A DNA stretch of 64,000 bases, taken from an uncultured Alphaproteobacteria bacterium (GTDB lineage: Bacteria > Pseudomonadota > Alphaproteobacteria > Caulobacterales > Parvularculaceae). This document shows positions 35,790-44,823 of this stretch, piece by piece; position 1 is the stretch's first letter; the number at the start of each line of letters is the position of its first letter. The notes beneath the pieces are model-generated. The model saw nothing but the letters and a program-made list of their open reading frames with translations. It made no database searches and was not told the DNA's origin. The translations under genes were made by a program, and so were the position numbers. Where the stretch lies: the NCBI GenBank assembly GCA_937895955.1, contig CALAZI010000029.1:22685-86684 (forward strand), written 5' to 3'.

Positions 35790-35820
35790 CCGGATCGGCC
35801 CCGCTTGATCGCCGATCCGG
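35790..35820. repeat. Perfect 10-bp inverted repeat between tolB and pal
   Basis: CCGGATCGGC at 35790-35799 pairs with GCCGATCCGG at 35811-35820 around an eleven-base loop. There is no T run after it on either strand, so it is not a standard terminator. It could attenuate tolB read-through, raise pal messenger stability, or bind a protein. The remainder of the 268-base gap must also carry any separate pal promoter. Confidence 0.55.
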
Positions 35821-36009
35821 ACCTCTCTACGGTCGAAATCGCGGAATGCTGTCAGTTAATCCTTAATGGTTTTCAGACAGCGTGCCGGCGAAACGGCGAC
35901 GGGGCGTGTGGGCGCAGCGAAAAGCCCGTCGTCGCCGCAACCTGAATCTAACGGGGCTGGCGGGGGCGCGCTCGCAGATAGCCCGCAATCGAGTGGAGCA
36001 CTTAGAATC

Positions 36010-36516
36010 ATGAACGTGAATTTTTCGATGAAGACGATCGGCGCCGTCGCCGTCATGGCGCTCGCAGCTGCGTGTTCGAGCACCAGCTCGACCGGTCCCG
36101 ACGTCGCTGCGACCGACAATGCGAATTCGTCGGTCGGCTCGGTTGCCGCCGGCAGCCAGGAAGATCTTGAGCAGAATGTCGGTCACCGCGTCTTCTTCGG
36201 CTATGACCAATATTCGCTGACGGCGCAGGCGCAGTCGACGCTGCAGCGTCAGGCTGATTTCCTCAAGCAGCATTCGAATGTGCGCATTCAGCTCGCGGGC
36301 AATTGCGACGAACGCGGCACGCGCGAATACAACCTCGCGCTCGGCGCCCGTCGCGCTGAAGCGGCGCGCGCCTATCTCGTCAGCATGGGCGTTGATTCAT
36401 CGCGCATCTCGACCGTCTCCTACGGCAAGGAGCGCCCGCTTGATCCGCGCTCGACGGAAGAGGCCTGGTCCTTGAACCGCAACGCGACGACGACGATTGT
36501 TGCAGCCGGCGCGTAA
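36010..36516 (+). CDS. pal: Peptidoglycan-associated lipoprotein Pal
   Basis: Outer-membrane lipoprotein of 168 residues. The signal peptide ends LAAAC (C22), then a Ser/Thr-rich linker, then an OmpA-like peptidoglycan-binding domain with VFFGYDQYSL, LAGNCDERGTREYNLALGARRA and VSYGKERPLD. The ATG at 36010 has GTGGAG upstream; the frame is open further back but lacks coding character. A terminator follows. Confidence 0.95.
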   Translation: MNVNFSMKTIGAVAVMALAAACSSTSSTGPDVAATDNANSSVGSVAAGSQEDLEQNVGHRVFFGYDQYSLTAQAQSTLQRQADFLKQHSNVRIQLAGNCDERGTREYNLALGARRAEAARAYLVSMGVDSSRISTVSYGKERPLDPRSTEEAWSLNRNATTTIVAAGA

Positions 36517-36539
36517 CGCCGCAAAGGCGTAGGTTTTAA

Positions 36540-36580
36540 GGGGGCGCGCCGTCGCAAGACTGGCGCGCCTTCCTGTTTTT
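36540..36580 (+). terminator. Rho-independent terminator after pal
   Basis: An eight-base self-complementary stem GGCGCGCC (36543-36550 with 36562-36569), extended by G-U pairs, is followed by TTCCTGTTTTT. This fits a terminator placed 25 bases after the pal stop. cpoB would then need its own promoter or depend on read-through. Confidence 0.65.
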
Positions 36581-36661
36581 CGCCGCATTTCGCAGCGAAA
36601 ATCGAGGGTCGATATTCAGGCGTTTGATTAATTCGGCGCCGAGTTAAAAAGGTTGATTGGC

Positions 36662-37444
36662 ATGCGCACAATCCGGAAGTTGTTGTTGTCGTTCGGTGCG
36701 GCGTTTGTCGCTGCGAGCGCGCCGGCTTTCGCCGGCACCAAAGAGCGCGTCGAAGCGCTTGAAGCGGCGGTCGCTGAATTGCGGGCCGCCTCGCCTGCGG
36801 CGCTCGATTCGAACGCCAAGATCGACCGCCTCGAAGCGGAAGTTCGCGCGCTCACCGGGCGCGTTGAGGAGCTGACGCATGAGCTTGACCAAACGCGCGC
36901 GCGCCTTGAATCCGTCAGCGCCGCTCTCGCCGGCGATGCGCCGCTTGCGGCGGCCGGCGGTCCGGTCAATCTGACAGGCCCGACGGCCTCGGGATCGCCC
37001 GCCGGCGATCCGATCGCCGATACGATCGCGAAAGCCGACAGCGGCGTCGCGCTGCCGCTCGATCCGGACGCGGCCTACGCCTACGCCTCCGATTTTCTGG
37101 TGACGAGCGATTACGCCCGCGCCGAACAGGCGTTCACGCTGTTCCTTGAAGCGCATCCCGGCCATCCGCGCGCGGCCGATGCGCGCTTTCGCCTCGGCGA
37201 GGTGCAGCTCGCCGCGTCGAAAAACGCTGAGGCCGCCGACACGTTCATCGCCTTCATCCGCGCCTATCCGAACAGCGCGCGCGGCGCCGAAGCCTATCTG
37301 AAGCTCGGCACCGCCTTTTCGCGCCTCGATCAGGCGAGCGAAGCCTGCAAGGTTTTCCGGACGCTGAAATCGAAATATCCGACCGCGCCGCCGGCGGTTC
37401 TTCAGCGCACGGAAGTCGAGATGGCGCGCATCAACTGCAAATAG
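36662..37444 (+). CDS. cpoB: Tol-Pal associated periplasmic TPR protein CpoB/YbgF
   Basis: A 260-residue exported protein: signal peptide ending AFAGTKE, an N-terminal coiled coil (about 25-85, RVEALEAAVAELRAA and IDRLEAEVRALTGRVEEL heptads) that trimerises the protein, then C-terminal TPRs (YAYASDFLVTSDYARAEQAFTLFL onward). It coordinates peptidoglycan synthesis and outer-membrane constriction. ATG 36662 is preferred over a TTG at 36653 because of ribosome-site spacing. tilS begins two bases after the stop. Confidence 0.93.
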   Translation: MRTIRKLLLSFGAAFVAASAPAFAGTKERVEALEAAVAELRAASPAALDSNAKIDRLEAEVRALTGRVEELTHELDQTRARLESVSAALAGDAPLAAAGGPVNLTGPTASGSPAGDPIADTIAKADSGVALPLDPDAAYAYASDFLVTSDYARAEQAFTLFLEAHPGHPRAADARFRLGEVQLAASKNAEAADTFIAFIRAYPNSARGAEAYLKLGTAFSRLDQASEACKVFRTLKSKYPTAPPAVLQRTEVEMARINCK

Positions 37445-37446
37445 CC

Positions 37447-38739
37447 GTGGACGGTTCGACGCCGATTGATGCCCCGCCGCCCGACGCGGCGGGGTTTCGC
37501 ATGGCGCTTGACCGTCTTGGCGCGCCGCGCCGGCTTTTGCTCGCCGTTTCGGGCGGCGCCGATTCAATGGCGATGATGCGTCTCGCCGCGCCGCTCGGCG
37601 CGCGTTTCAAGATCAGCGTCGCAACGGTCGATCATCAATTGCGATCAGGCGCGCGCGCCGAAGCCGAGCTTGTCGCCGGCGAGGCGCGCCGGCTCGGCTT
37701 CAGCCATGCGATCCTCGACTGGGACGGCGTCAAACCGGCGAGCGGCGTGCAGGCGGCGGCGCGCCGCGCGCGCTACCGGCTGCTGATCGATCACGCCTGC
37801 GCGCTCGGCGCCGATGCGATCGTCACGGCGCACAATGCGGATGATCAGGCCGAAACGGTTTTCATGCGTCTTCAGCGCGGATCGGGGCCGCGCGGTCTCG
37901 CCGGCATGACCGAGCGCTCGTTCGTCGCGGCCGATGCGGGCGAGGCGCTTCCTCTTCTGCGCCCGCTGCTCGGCGTTCGGCGGCGCGCCTTGCGCAAATT
38001 GTTGACGGCTGAAAACGCCGCCTTTGTCGACGACCCGAGCAATGAAGACGCCGCCTTTGAACGGGTGCGCGTTCGGCGAACGCTTGTGCGGCTGGAAGAG
38101 GAGGGCGCGCTCAGCGTTGCGGCGCTTTGCGAGACGGCGCGCGCCGCGCGCGAGGCGGCGGACCGGATCGAGGCGCAGGAGAATGAGCGCTTCGCAGCGC
38201 TCGGCGGGGCTCTCGACGATAACGGGATTGCGCGCCTTAAGGCGGCGAAACTCTCTGTCGGTGACGCGCCGCTCATCGCCCGCCTCATTCAGGCGGTCGC
38301 CGGCGGCGATCATCAGCCCGATGCGGATCGCAGCGCCGCGGCGCTCATGGCGGCGCTGTCAGGGCGCAAGGCGACCCTTGGCGGAGCGATGCTCGCCCGG
38401 TCGGACGCCGATTTTTTCATCTTCCGCGAGCCGGCGGCCGTTCTCGGGCGGGCGGGCGTCGCGCCGCTCGGAATGGTTCGCCTTCAGCCGGGCGGGCGCG
38501 CATTGTGGGACGCCCGTTTCATTGTCTCAAATCCTACGAGCGAGGCGGTCGACGTGCGGCCTGCGGGCGCGGCGGGAGCCGGGGACTTTCCCGGCGAAGA
38601 TCCGGACCGGATCGCCGGCGCCCCGGCGCTTTGGGGGCGGGGCGGGCTCCTCGGCCTCGCCGCCGAATTCGACGCCGCGAAGGCGCTCGCCGACGAACGG
38701 TTTTTCCGCCGGGTTAACCGGTTTGCTGAAATTACATAA
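37447..38739 (+). CDS. tilS: tRNA(Ile)-lysidine synthetase
   Basis: Modifies the wobble cytidine of tRNA-Ile(CAU) to lysidine, an essential step. The PP-loop AVSGGADSMAMM is at about residues 33-44, and HNADDQAETVFMRLQRGSGPRGLAGM is the family's second motif. The length of 430 is normal. Start is GTG at 37447. The C-terminal region is divergent, as usual. The position between cpoB and ftsH is the standard alphaproteobacterial arrangement. Confidence 0.94.
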   Translation: MDGSTPIDAPPPDAAGFRMALDRLGAPRRLLLAVSGGADSMAMMRLAAPLGARFKISVATVDHQLRSGARAEAELVAGEARRLGFSHAILDWDGVKPASGVQAAARRARYRLLIDHACALGADAIVTAHNADDQAETVFMRLQRGSGPRGLAGMTERSFVAADAGEALPLLRPLLGVRRRALRKLLTAENAAFVDDPSNEDAAFERVRVRRTLVRLEEEGALSVAALCETARAAREAADRIEAQENERFAALGGALDDNGIARLKAAKLSVGDAPLIARLIQAVAGGDHQPDADRSAAALMAALSGRKATLGGAMLARSDADFFIFREPAAVLGRAGVAPLGMVRLQPGGRALWDARFIVSNPTSEAVDVRPAGAAGAGDFPGEDPDRIAGAPALWGRGGLLGLAAEFDAAKALADERFFRRVNRFAEIT

Positions 38740-38820
38740 AAGTGATGATCAACCGTGGCGCCGGGCTTCCTTAACACCTATCTGATAGGCTGCCCGCTTC
38801 CGCCGGAAAGGAATGAGTGA

Positions 38821-40743
38821 ATGAACGGACGCAATCTCCTCATCTGGGGCCTCGTCTTCGTGTTCTTCATCGTCGCACTGCAGCGCTTCGAAATCTCGCG
38901 TCCGGGACCGCAGCCGGAAGAACTCAACTATTCCGCATTCATCTCCCGCATCGACAGCGGCGAGATCAAATCGGCCTCGATCGACAAGGAAGTCGTCAAA
39001 GGCGTCCTCAGCGACGACAGGCATTTCATCACCGCCATTCCGGAAGGGTCAGGCGTCGCCATCGCCGATCGCCTCAACGGGGCGGGCGTTCAGACCGAGA
39101 TCAAGCCGGAAGAGCAATTGCCGCTTCTGCTTTCGGTGCTGTTCAACATCCTGCCCTTTATCATTTTTCTCGCCTTCTTCTTTTTCGTCATCCGCCAGAT
39201 GCAAGGGGCGGGCGGCAAGGCGATGGGCTTCGGCAAGAGCCGCGCGAAGCTGCTGACCGAACGTCAGGGCCGCGTCACGTTTGACGACGTCGCCGGCATC
39301 GACGAGGCGAAAGAAGAGCTTGAGGAAATCGTCGAGTATCTGAAAGACCCGATGAAGTTCCAGCGCCTCGGCGGCAAGATTCCGAAAGGCGCTCTGCTCG
39401 TCGGCCCGCCGGGCACCGGCAAGACGCTGCTCGCGCGCGCCATCGCCGGCGAAGCGAACGTGCCGTTCTTCACGATTTCCGGGTCTGACTTTGTCGAGAT
39501 GTTTGTCGGCGTCGGCGCAAGCCGCGTCAGAGACATGTTCGATCAGGCGAAGAAGAACGCGCCCTGCATCATCTTCATTGATGAAATCGACGCGGTCGGC
39601 CGTCATCGCGGCGCCGGCCTCGGCGGCGGCAATGACGAACGCGAACAGACCTTGAACCAGCTTCTCGTCGAAATGGACGGCTTTGAATCGAATGAGGGGA
39701 TCATCCTCATCGCGGCGACGAACCGTCCGGACGTTCTCGATCCCGCGCTCCTGCGTCCCGGCCGTTTCGACCGCCAGGTCGTCGTGCCGAACCCCGATGT
39801 CGTCGGCCGTGAGAAAATCCTTCAGGTGCACGCGAAGAAAGTGCCGCTTGCGCCCGACGTCAATCTCCGGACGATCGCGCGCGGCACGCCCGGCTTCTCG
39901 GGCGCCGATCTCGCCAATATCGTCAATGAGGCCGCGCTCCTCGCGGCGCGTCGCGGCAAGCGCTTCGTCACGTCGAAGGAATTCGACGACGCGAAGGACA
40001 AGGTGCTTATGGGCGCCGAACGCCGCTCGATGGCGATGACGGAAGAGGAAAAGACGCTCACCGCCTATCATGAGGCCGGTCATGCGCTGGTCGGCATTTC
40101 CGTTCCCGGCAATGATCCCGTCCATAAAGCGACGATCATTCCGCGCGGCCGCGCGCTCGGCATGGTTCAATATCTTCCCGAACGCGATCGTTACTCGATG
40201 TCGTTCGAGCAAATGAAGGCGCGCATCGCGATGGCGATGGGCGGGCGCGTCGCCGAAGAATTGAAATTCGGCAAGGAAAAAGTGACGTCCGGGGCGCAGC
40301 AGGACATCGAGCATGCGACGAAGATCGCGCGCGCGATGGTGACCCAATTCGGTCTTTCCGAAAAACTCGGGCCGATCGCCTATGCGGAAGACGAGGGCGA
40401 GGTGTTCCTCGGCCAGTCGATCGCCAGAACCAAGGCGATCTCAAGCGACACCGCCAAACTCATCGAAGAGGAAATTCGCCGCTTCGTCACCGACGGCTAT
40501 GAACGCGCGCGTCAGGTGCTGACGGAACGCAACGCCGATTGGGAAAAACTCTCGCAAGCGCTGCTGGAATTCGAAACGCTCTCCGGCGAGGAGATCAACG
40601 CGCTGCTGCGCGGCGAACAAATCGTCCGCAAGGAGCCGACCGATCTCGGCGATACGCCGCCGCCGTCATCCGTGCCGACAGCGGGCGAAACGGCGCGCTC
40701 GGGTCCTGAAAGCGGCCTCGAACCGAATCCGGCCGGCGCGTAA
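38821..40743 (+). CDS. ftsH: ATP-dependent zinc metalloprotease FtsH
   Basis: Membrane-bound AAA+ protease (640 residues) that degrades misfolded membrane proteins and regulators. Two membrane segments (4-21 and about 105-123) surround a periplasmic loop; Walker A GPPGTGKT, Walker [15 protein letters not shown] with RPGRFDRQ, and zinc motif HEAGH are all present. The C-terminal tail is Pro/Gly-rich. AAAGGAATGAGTGA precedes the ATG. In many alphaproteobacteria folP and glmM follow at once; here a 4 kb block intervenes. Confidence 0.97.
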   Translation: MNGRNLLIWGLVFVFFIVALQRFEISRPGPQPEELNYSAFISRIDSGEIKSASIDKEVVKGVLSDDRHFITAIPEGSGVAIADRLNGAGVQTEIKPEEQLPLLLSVLFNILPFIIFLAFFFFVIRQMQGAGGKAMGFGKSRAKLLTERQGRVTFDDVAGIDEAKEELEEIVEYLKDPMKFQRLGGKIPKGALLVGPPGTGKTLLARAIAGEANVPFFTISGSDFVEMFVGVGASRVRDMFDQAKKNAPCIIFIDEIDAVGRHRGAGLGGGNDEREQTLNQLLVEMDGFESNEGIILIAATNRPDVLDPALLRPGRFDRQVVVPNPDVVGREKILQVHAKKVPLAPDVNLRTIARGTPGFSGADLANIVNEAALLAARRGKRFVTSKEFDDAKDKVLMGAERRSMAMTEEEKTLTAYHEAGHALVGISVPGNDPVHKATIIPRGRALGMVQYLPERDRYSMSFEQMKARIAMAMGGRVAEELKFGKEKVTSGAQQDIEHATKIARAMVTQFGLSEKLGPIAYAEDEGEVFLGQSIARTKAISSDTAKLIEEEIRRFVTDGYERARQVLTERNADWEKLSQALLEFETLSGEEINALLRGEQIVRKEPTDLGDTPPPSSVPTAGETARSGPESGLEPNPAGA

Positions 40744-40762
40744 CCGGTCATCTGTTTTCGGC

Positions 40763-41455
40763 TCAGGCTGCAAGGGCTCTGTCGACGGCCGCTTTGGCGA
40801 GCGAGAGTTCGTCTTCATACTTCGCCGTCGCATCCAGATCGAATATCGGCGCCCCGTTGAAGGACGTCTTCGGGAGCGCCGCGATTTTTTGCGACACAAG
40901 CGTCCGGTTATGGTCGGGCTTTCGCGCCATCGCCGTGTCGATGTCGACATGCAGCCTGATCACCAATGTCGGCACATAGGCCGCCATACGCCGATACAGC
41001 GCGCGCTCTTCGGCTTTAATGCGCGCGACATCCGGACTTTTCGCGATGCCCGCTAGGATGGGGCCGTCGTGATATCCGGCGATTTCAGCTTGAGGATAGC
41101 GGTCGGTGACAATGACGACGCCGTTGCGGCGCTTTTGCTGCAAGGCCTCAAACCGCCGAAATCTTTTTTTCGACCGATAGAGCGCGTAGCGCGCGACAAG
41201 ACCGCTCGGTATTGTCGATTCCGAGTCGCGCAAGCGATCCGCAATCTTTTCAAGTCGCGATTTCAGCCAGGGGCCGACGAACGGCCACTGGCCGATCTTC
41301 TTGCCCTGAACGCTTGAACCTTCGCCGAGATAACCGGCCTCCGCCGGGCGGCTGCGCCCGATATGCGCGATGAGATCGCTTGACAACTGCGATTTTCCGG
41401 CGCCGTCGCAGCCGACGATTGCGATCAATGGCGCCAGATCAACGTCGCCGGCCAT
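40763..41455 (-). CDS. Thymidylate-kinase-like P-loop protein
   Basis: A 230-residue P-loop protein. Walker A GCDGAGKS is at residues 15-22, a VIVTDRYPQAEIAG stretch resembles the DRY/DRF motif of dTMP kinases, and a C-terminal ARKPDHN segment could be the lid. It is longer and more divergent than housekeeping Tmk and is more like the uncharacterised relatives found in polysaccharide gene clusters. The ATG at 41455 overlaps the stop TGA of the methyltransferase gene, so the two are co-translated. It converges on ftsH. Confidence 0.72.
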   Translation of the reverse strand: MAGDVDLAPLIAIVGCDGAGKSQLSSDLIAHIGRSRPAEAGYLGEGSSVQGKKIGQWPFVGPWLKSRLEKIADRLRDSESTIPSGLVARYALYRSKKRFRRFEALQQKRRNGVVIVTDRYPQAEIAGYHDGPILAGIAKSPDVARIKAEERALYRRMAAYVPTLVIRLHVDIDTAMARKPDHNRTLVSQKIAALPKTSFNGAPIFDLDATAKYEDELSLAKAAVDRALAA

Positions 41456-42195
41456 CAACGCAGATCTTTAAAATATCCCGTCAAGCCGATCCCGCTTATG
41501 GAAAGCCGCAATGCGATGATCGCGCCGTATGCGTAGACCCATATCATCTGCGCTGACGAGAGTTGAGCGATATCGAAGCCGTATCGCGCGAACCACGCGA
41601 AGAAAACCCCGGTCGCCAGCAGGAACAATTTATGCTGTTCGCGCCAGATCATGCGCTTCCACCAAAATCCGTATTTCGGCTTCACCCAACCGGTCAGCCT
41701 CGGCATCAGCATCGGCGTCGCCGCCGCCCACCGGTCGTATTCTTCGCCGAATTTCGATTGCAGGAATGCGGCTTCGAAAGAGGAGATGCGAATGTAGATA
41801 AGAACTGAGGCGAAAAGCGCGATGGCGCTGAAAACGATGCTGCCGGAAAGCATGGCGAGGCCGGCGTAGTTTATGATGCGTCCCGTATAAAGCGGATTGC
41901 GGACGAGGCTGTAAAATCCGGTCGTGTTGAGTTCAGCCGCCTCGGGCGCGCGTTTAACGCGCCCGGAAGTTCCGTATGCTGCAAAACCTGACGCCAGGGC
42001 GCGAAACAGAGCGCCGGCCGCAGCCGTCGCAATCGCCGATCCGAACCAGACGCGGTCGAGCGCCGCGCTTTCAAACGGGCCCGCATCGCGCGTCGTCAGG
42101 ACGATTGCGGTCGAGATGATGATGATGGCGTAGATGTAGAGGCCGCGGATGAAAAACAGTCCTTGACCGAGGCGATCCGTATTCGTCTGAGGCAT
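41455..42195 (-). CDS. Isoprenylcysteine carboxylmethyltransferase-like membrane protein
   Basis: Membrane methyltransferase family (ICMT/PEMT type) with about six hydrophobic segments and the SAM-binding motif FYSLVRNPLYTGRI followed by FGEEYDRWAA. Bacterial relatives methylate lipids or small molecules; substrate unknown here. The frame is open up to a TTG at 42267; the ATG at 42195 begins 12 residues before the first membrane segment and is my choice, although no clear ribosome site is seen for either. It ends inside the start of the kinase-like gene. Confidence 0.72.
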   Translation of the reverse strand: MPQTNTDRLGQGLFFIRGLYIYAIIIISTAIVLTTRDAGPFESAALDRVWFGSAIATAAAGALFRALASGFAAYGTSGRVKRAPEAAELNTTGFYSLVRNPLYTGRIINYAGLAMLSGSIVFSAIALFASVLIYIRISSFEAAFLQSKFGEEYDRWAAATPMLMPRLTGWVKPKYGFWWKRMIWREQHKLFLLATGVFFAWFARYGFDIAQLSSAQMIWVYAYGAIIALRLSISGIGLTGYFKDLR

Positions 42196-42312
42196 GGAGT
42201 CGGTTCTATCCAAAAAAACGGCGTCGAGCGAACCCTCGCTCTTCTCAAGGACATCATACTCGCGCAAGCCGGCTCATCTAGCTGCGGGCTGCGCGGTCCG
42301 TCAATATTGCCC

Positions 42313-43866
42313 CTAGGTTGCAATAAGCCGCAGTCTTTGCGCGGCTTTCCCGAGCGAAAGCCGATCGGCGAGCGGCAATGCGCAGCGCGCCGACGCCCAG
42401 ATGGAAACGGCGGCTATCGATATGACGAGCGGTATCGCAACGGCGTTGGGCAGGTGAGAGCCGGCGGCGCTCAAGGCGCCGCCTGCGAACGCGCTTGCGA
42501 GCGCGACGGCCGCAACACGCGGAAACGCATTTGTGAACGGGTGCAGCGCTTCAACGCGCCAAAGCTGCGCCATGGGAATGGCGGAGGCGAAAACGAGGCC
42601 GATCGACGCCGCAAGCGTCACCGCCATCAACGCCGGCGTCCTGTCCAAAAGCCACCAGCCCGACAGGGCTGCGACAATTAGGCCGACAAGACTTGCGGTC
42701 AATTGATGACGAAAGGCCGCGACAACTTGCAGCACGGGGAGCGAGATGCCGAGCACGGCTTCCGCGGCGCGCGCAAACAGGAGGGTGATGACGGCGGCCT
42801 GGGCGATTTTCGCGTCGGGACCGAACAGCGAAAGGAGCGGCGCGCTGCCCGCCGCCAGAACGACGGCGAGCGGAACGGCGACGACGAAGATCAGCCGGAC
42901 CGCGTAAGCGTAGATCTCCCTGACTTCCTCGCGGTCCTTTCGCTCAGAACTTGCGGCGAGCGGCGCGAGCACATAGGAAAAGGCGATATAGACGAGTTGT
43001 ATGACGCTCGACAGTTTGCGCGCGATGATGAAAAGGCCGCCGGCCGCCGCGCCTTGCGCGCCCGGCAGCAATTGATTGACGACGAGCGCGGGCGCATCGC
43101 TGAAAAGGCGCGCGACGATGTTTGACGGCAGAATTGAAACGCCGGCGAGGGCCGTATCTTGCGCGGCCTTCGGCCAGAACGGGGCGGCGAATAATAGATT
43201 CAACCGATAATATCGCGCCAGCAAACCAAGGCTCAGCAGACCCGTGATCGCCAGAGAACAAAGATGAGCGATAAACAATCCGATCAGCCCGAATCCCATC
43301 GCGAAAAAAACGCTGGCGAATCCAAGACGTATCAATTGCTCCCAGACGATCCGCAGGCGGATTTCCGCGCCGAACAGCATTCGGGCGCGCAGCGCCGATG
43401 TCGCGATCTCGACAAACGCCCATAAGGGAAGCGCCCAGACGAACAGACGGATCGCCATGACAAGGTTTTTCTCGTCGGATGCGGCGACGTTGATCAACGG
43501 CGCGATTGCAGGCGCGCGCCAGGCGATGATGACGGCCGCGATGAGACATGGCCCGACGCCCATGAGCAATGCGGCGCGCAACGCCGCCGCCGCGTCTTCG
43601 TCATTCGCCGATCGCGGCACGGTGCGCTGCATCGCGCTTGTCATGCCGAGATCGCAAACATTCTCGATCAGGTTGATCGCCGACCACAAGACGGCGTAAA
43701 GGCCGTAGCCTGCGAGGCCGAACATCAGGACGTAGAGCGGTTGCGCGACGATTTCGACAAGCGCGCCCATTCTGGCGAGCGCTGTCGTGCCGATGCCTTT
43801 CGCAACGCGGCGGCTCGCGCCGGAATTCTCCTGTATTTCGTTGTCGGCCATATTGCGCTGTGCCAT
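42313..43866 (-). CDS. Wzx-like polysaccharide/oligosaccharide flippase (MATE/MOP superfamily)
   Basis: Polytopic membrane protein of about 517 residues with 12-14 membrane segments; the N-terminal IGTTALARMGALVEIVAQPLY and YGLYAVLWSAINLIENVCDLGM match lipid-linked oligosaccharide exporters. It would flip an undecaprenyl-linked unit. The ATG at 43866 is preferred; the open frame continues to 43944 but that part lies opposite the start of the beta-lactamase-like gene. It may form one transcript with the methyltransferase and kinase-like genes. Confidence 0.83.
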   Translation of the reverse strand: MAQRNMADNEIQENSGASRRVAKGIGTTALARMGALVEIVAQPLYVLMFGLAGYGLYAVLWSAINLIENVCDLGMTSAMQRTVPRSANDEDAAAALRAALLMGVGPCLIAAVIIAWRAPAIAPLINVAASDEKNLVMAIRLFVWALPLWAFVEIATSALRARMLFGAEIRLRIVWEQLIRLGFASVFFAMGFGLIGLFIAHLCSLAITGLLSLGLLARYYRLNLLFAAPFWPKAAQDTALAGVSILPSNIVARLFSDAPALVVNQLLPGAQGAAAGGLFIIARKLSSVIQLVYIAFSYVLAPLAASSERKDREEVREIYAYAVRLIFVVAVPLAVVLAAGSAPLLSLFGPDAKIAQAAVITLLFARAAEAVLGISLPVLQVVAAFRHQLTASLVGLIVAALSGWWLLDRTPALMAVTLAASIGLVFASAIPMAQLWRVEALHPFTNAFPRVAAVALASAFAGGALSAAGSHLPNAVAIPLVISIAAVSIWASARCALPLADRLSLGKAAQRLRLIAT

Positions 43867-43926
43867 AGCGAGCCCGCCGCCGCGTTGCAACGAGCCTGCG
43901 CCGCGCCGCTTCAGGAATCGAGGACG

Positions 43927-44823
43927 ATGAATATGCGACCCCATACGGCGAAACGGCTTGCGGCGTCGGCCGCCTTTGTTGGTTTGAGCGCTTGCGCAAG
44001 CGCGCCCGAAACGGCGCCGCCGTCGCCCTGGGCGGCGTCAAACCCCGACTGGGTCGAGCGCATCGAACCGTTCAGGATCTATGACAATATTTATTTCGTC
44101 GGCACGCGCGGTCTGGCGAGCTTCCTCATTGTAACGTCTGAAGGACATTTTCTCATCGACGGCGGCTTGCCGGAGAACGCGCCGGCCATCGCCGAAAATA
44201 TTGGTTCGCTCGGCTTTAAGGTCGGCGACGTCAAATACCTCCTCAACAGTCATGCGCACTTTGATCATTCAGGCGGCCTTGCAGCGCTCAAGAAAATGTC
44301 GGGCGCAACGATGGTTTCAAGCGAGGGTGACAAATGGGCGCTTGAGACGGGGCTTGTTCCGGGGTCGGAGGAAGATGCGACCTACGCCGCGCCGCCGGTG
44401 AAGGTCGACCGCACGATCGGCGACAACGAGGCGCTTTCTCTTGGCGGCGTCTCGCTGACCGCGCATCTGACGCCCGGTCACACCAAAGGCTGCACGTCGT
44501 GGACGATGAATGCGGGCGGGAAAGAGGCGCTCTTCTTTTGCAGCGCCACGGTCGCGGCGAACCGCCTGGCGGGGCCGCCGCAATATGACGGCATTGTCGA
44601 GGATTACCGCGCGACCTTCGCAAAAACGAAGGACTGGCGGCCGGACATTTTTCTGGCCAATCACCCGGGATTTTTCTCGATGGAGGAAAAGCGGACCCGG
44701 CAATTGGAAGGCGTAGAACAGGCGTTTGTCGATCCGAACGGGTTTCAGATAATGATAGAAAAACTTGAAGCTGCATTCGAAAAATCGCTCGCTGAGCAGA
44801 CGTCGAAAGCGCAAGGCGAATGA
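43927..44823 (+). CDS. Subclass B3-type metallo-beta-lactamase-like lipoprotein
   Basis: A 298-residue lipoprotein with lipobox LSAC (C23). Zinc ligands of subclass B3 enzymes are all present: H109-A-H111-F-D113-H114, H185 in TPGHTKGCTSW and H246 in LANHPGFF. This pattern matches chromosomal B3 enzymes such as those of Caulobacter, but whether it cleaves beta-lactams cannot be told from sequence. Start is ATG 43927 or 43933, with CGAGGACG in front. Its stop overlaps the folP start by four bases (ATGA), an odd coupling with a folate gene. Confidence 0.85.
   Translation: MNMRPHTAKRLAASAAFVGLSACASAPETAPPSPWAASNPDWVERIEPFRIYDNIYFVGTRGLASFLIVTSEGHFLIDGGLPENAPAIAENIGSLGFKVGDVKYLLNSHAHFDHSGGLAALKKMSGATMVSSEGDKWALETGLVPGSEEDATYAAPPVKVDRTIGDNEALSLGGVSLTAHLTPGHTKGCTSWTMNAGGKEALFFCSATVAANRLAGPPQYDGIVEDYRATFAKTKDWRPDIFLANHPGFFSMEEKRTRQLEGVEQAFVDPNGFQIMIEKLEAAFEKSLAEQTSKAQGE

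Noticed and set aside
40763..41455. Housekeeping thymidylate kinase (tmk)
   Set aside because: Walker A and a DRY-like motif are present, but the protein is longer and the substrate-binding region does not match; only a family-level name is justified.
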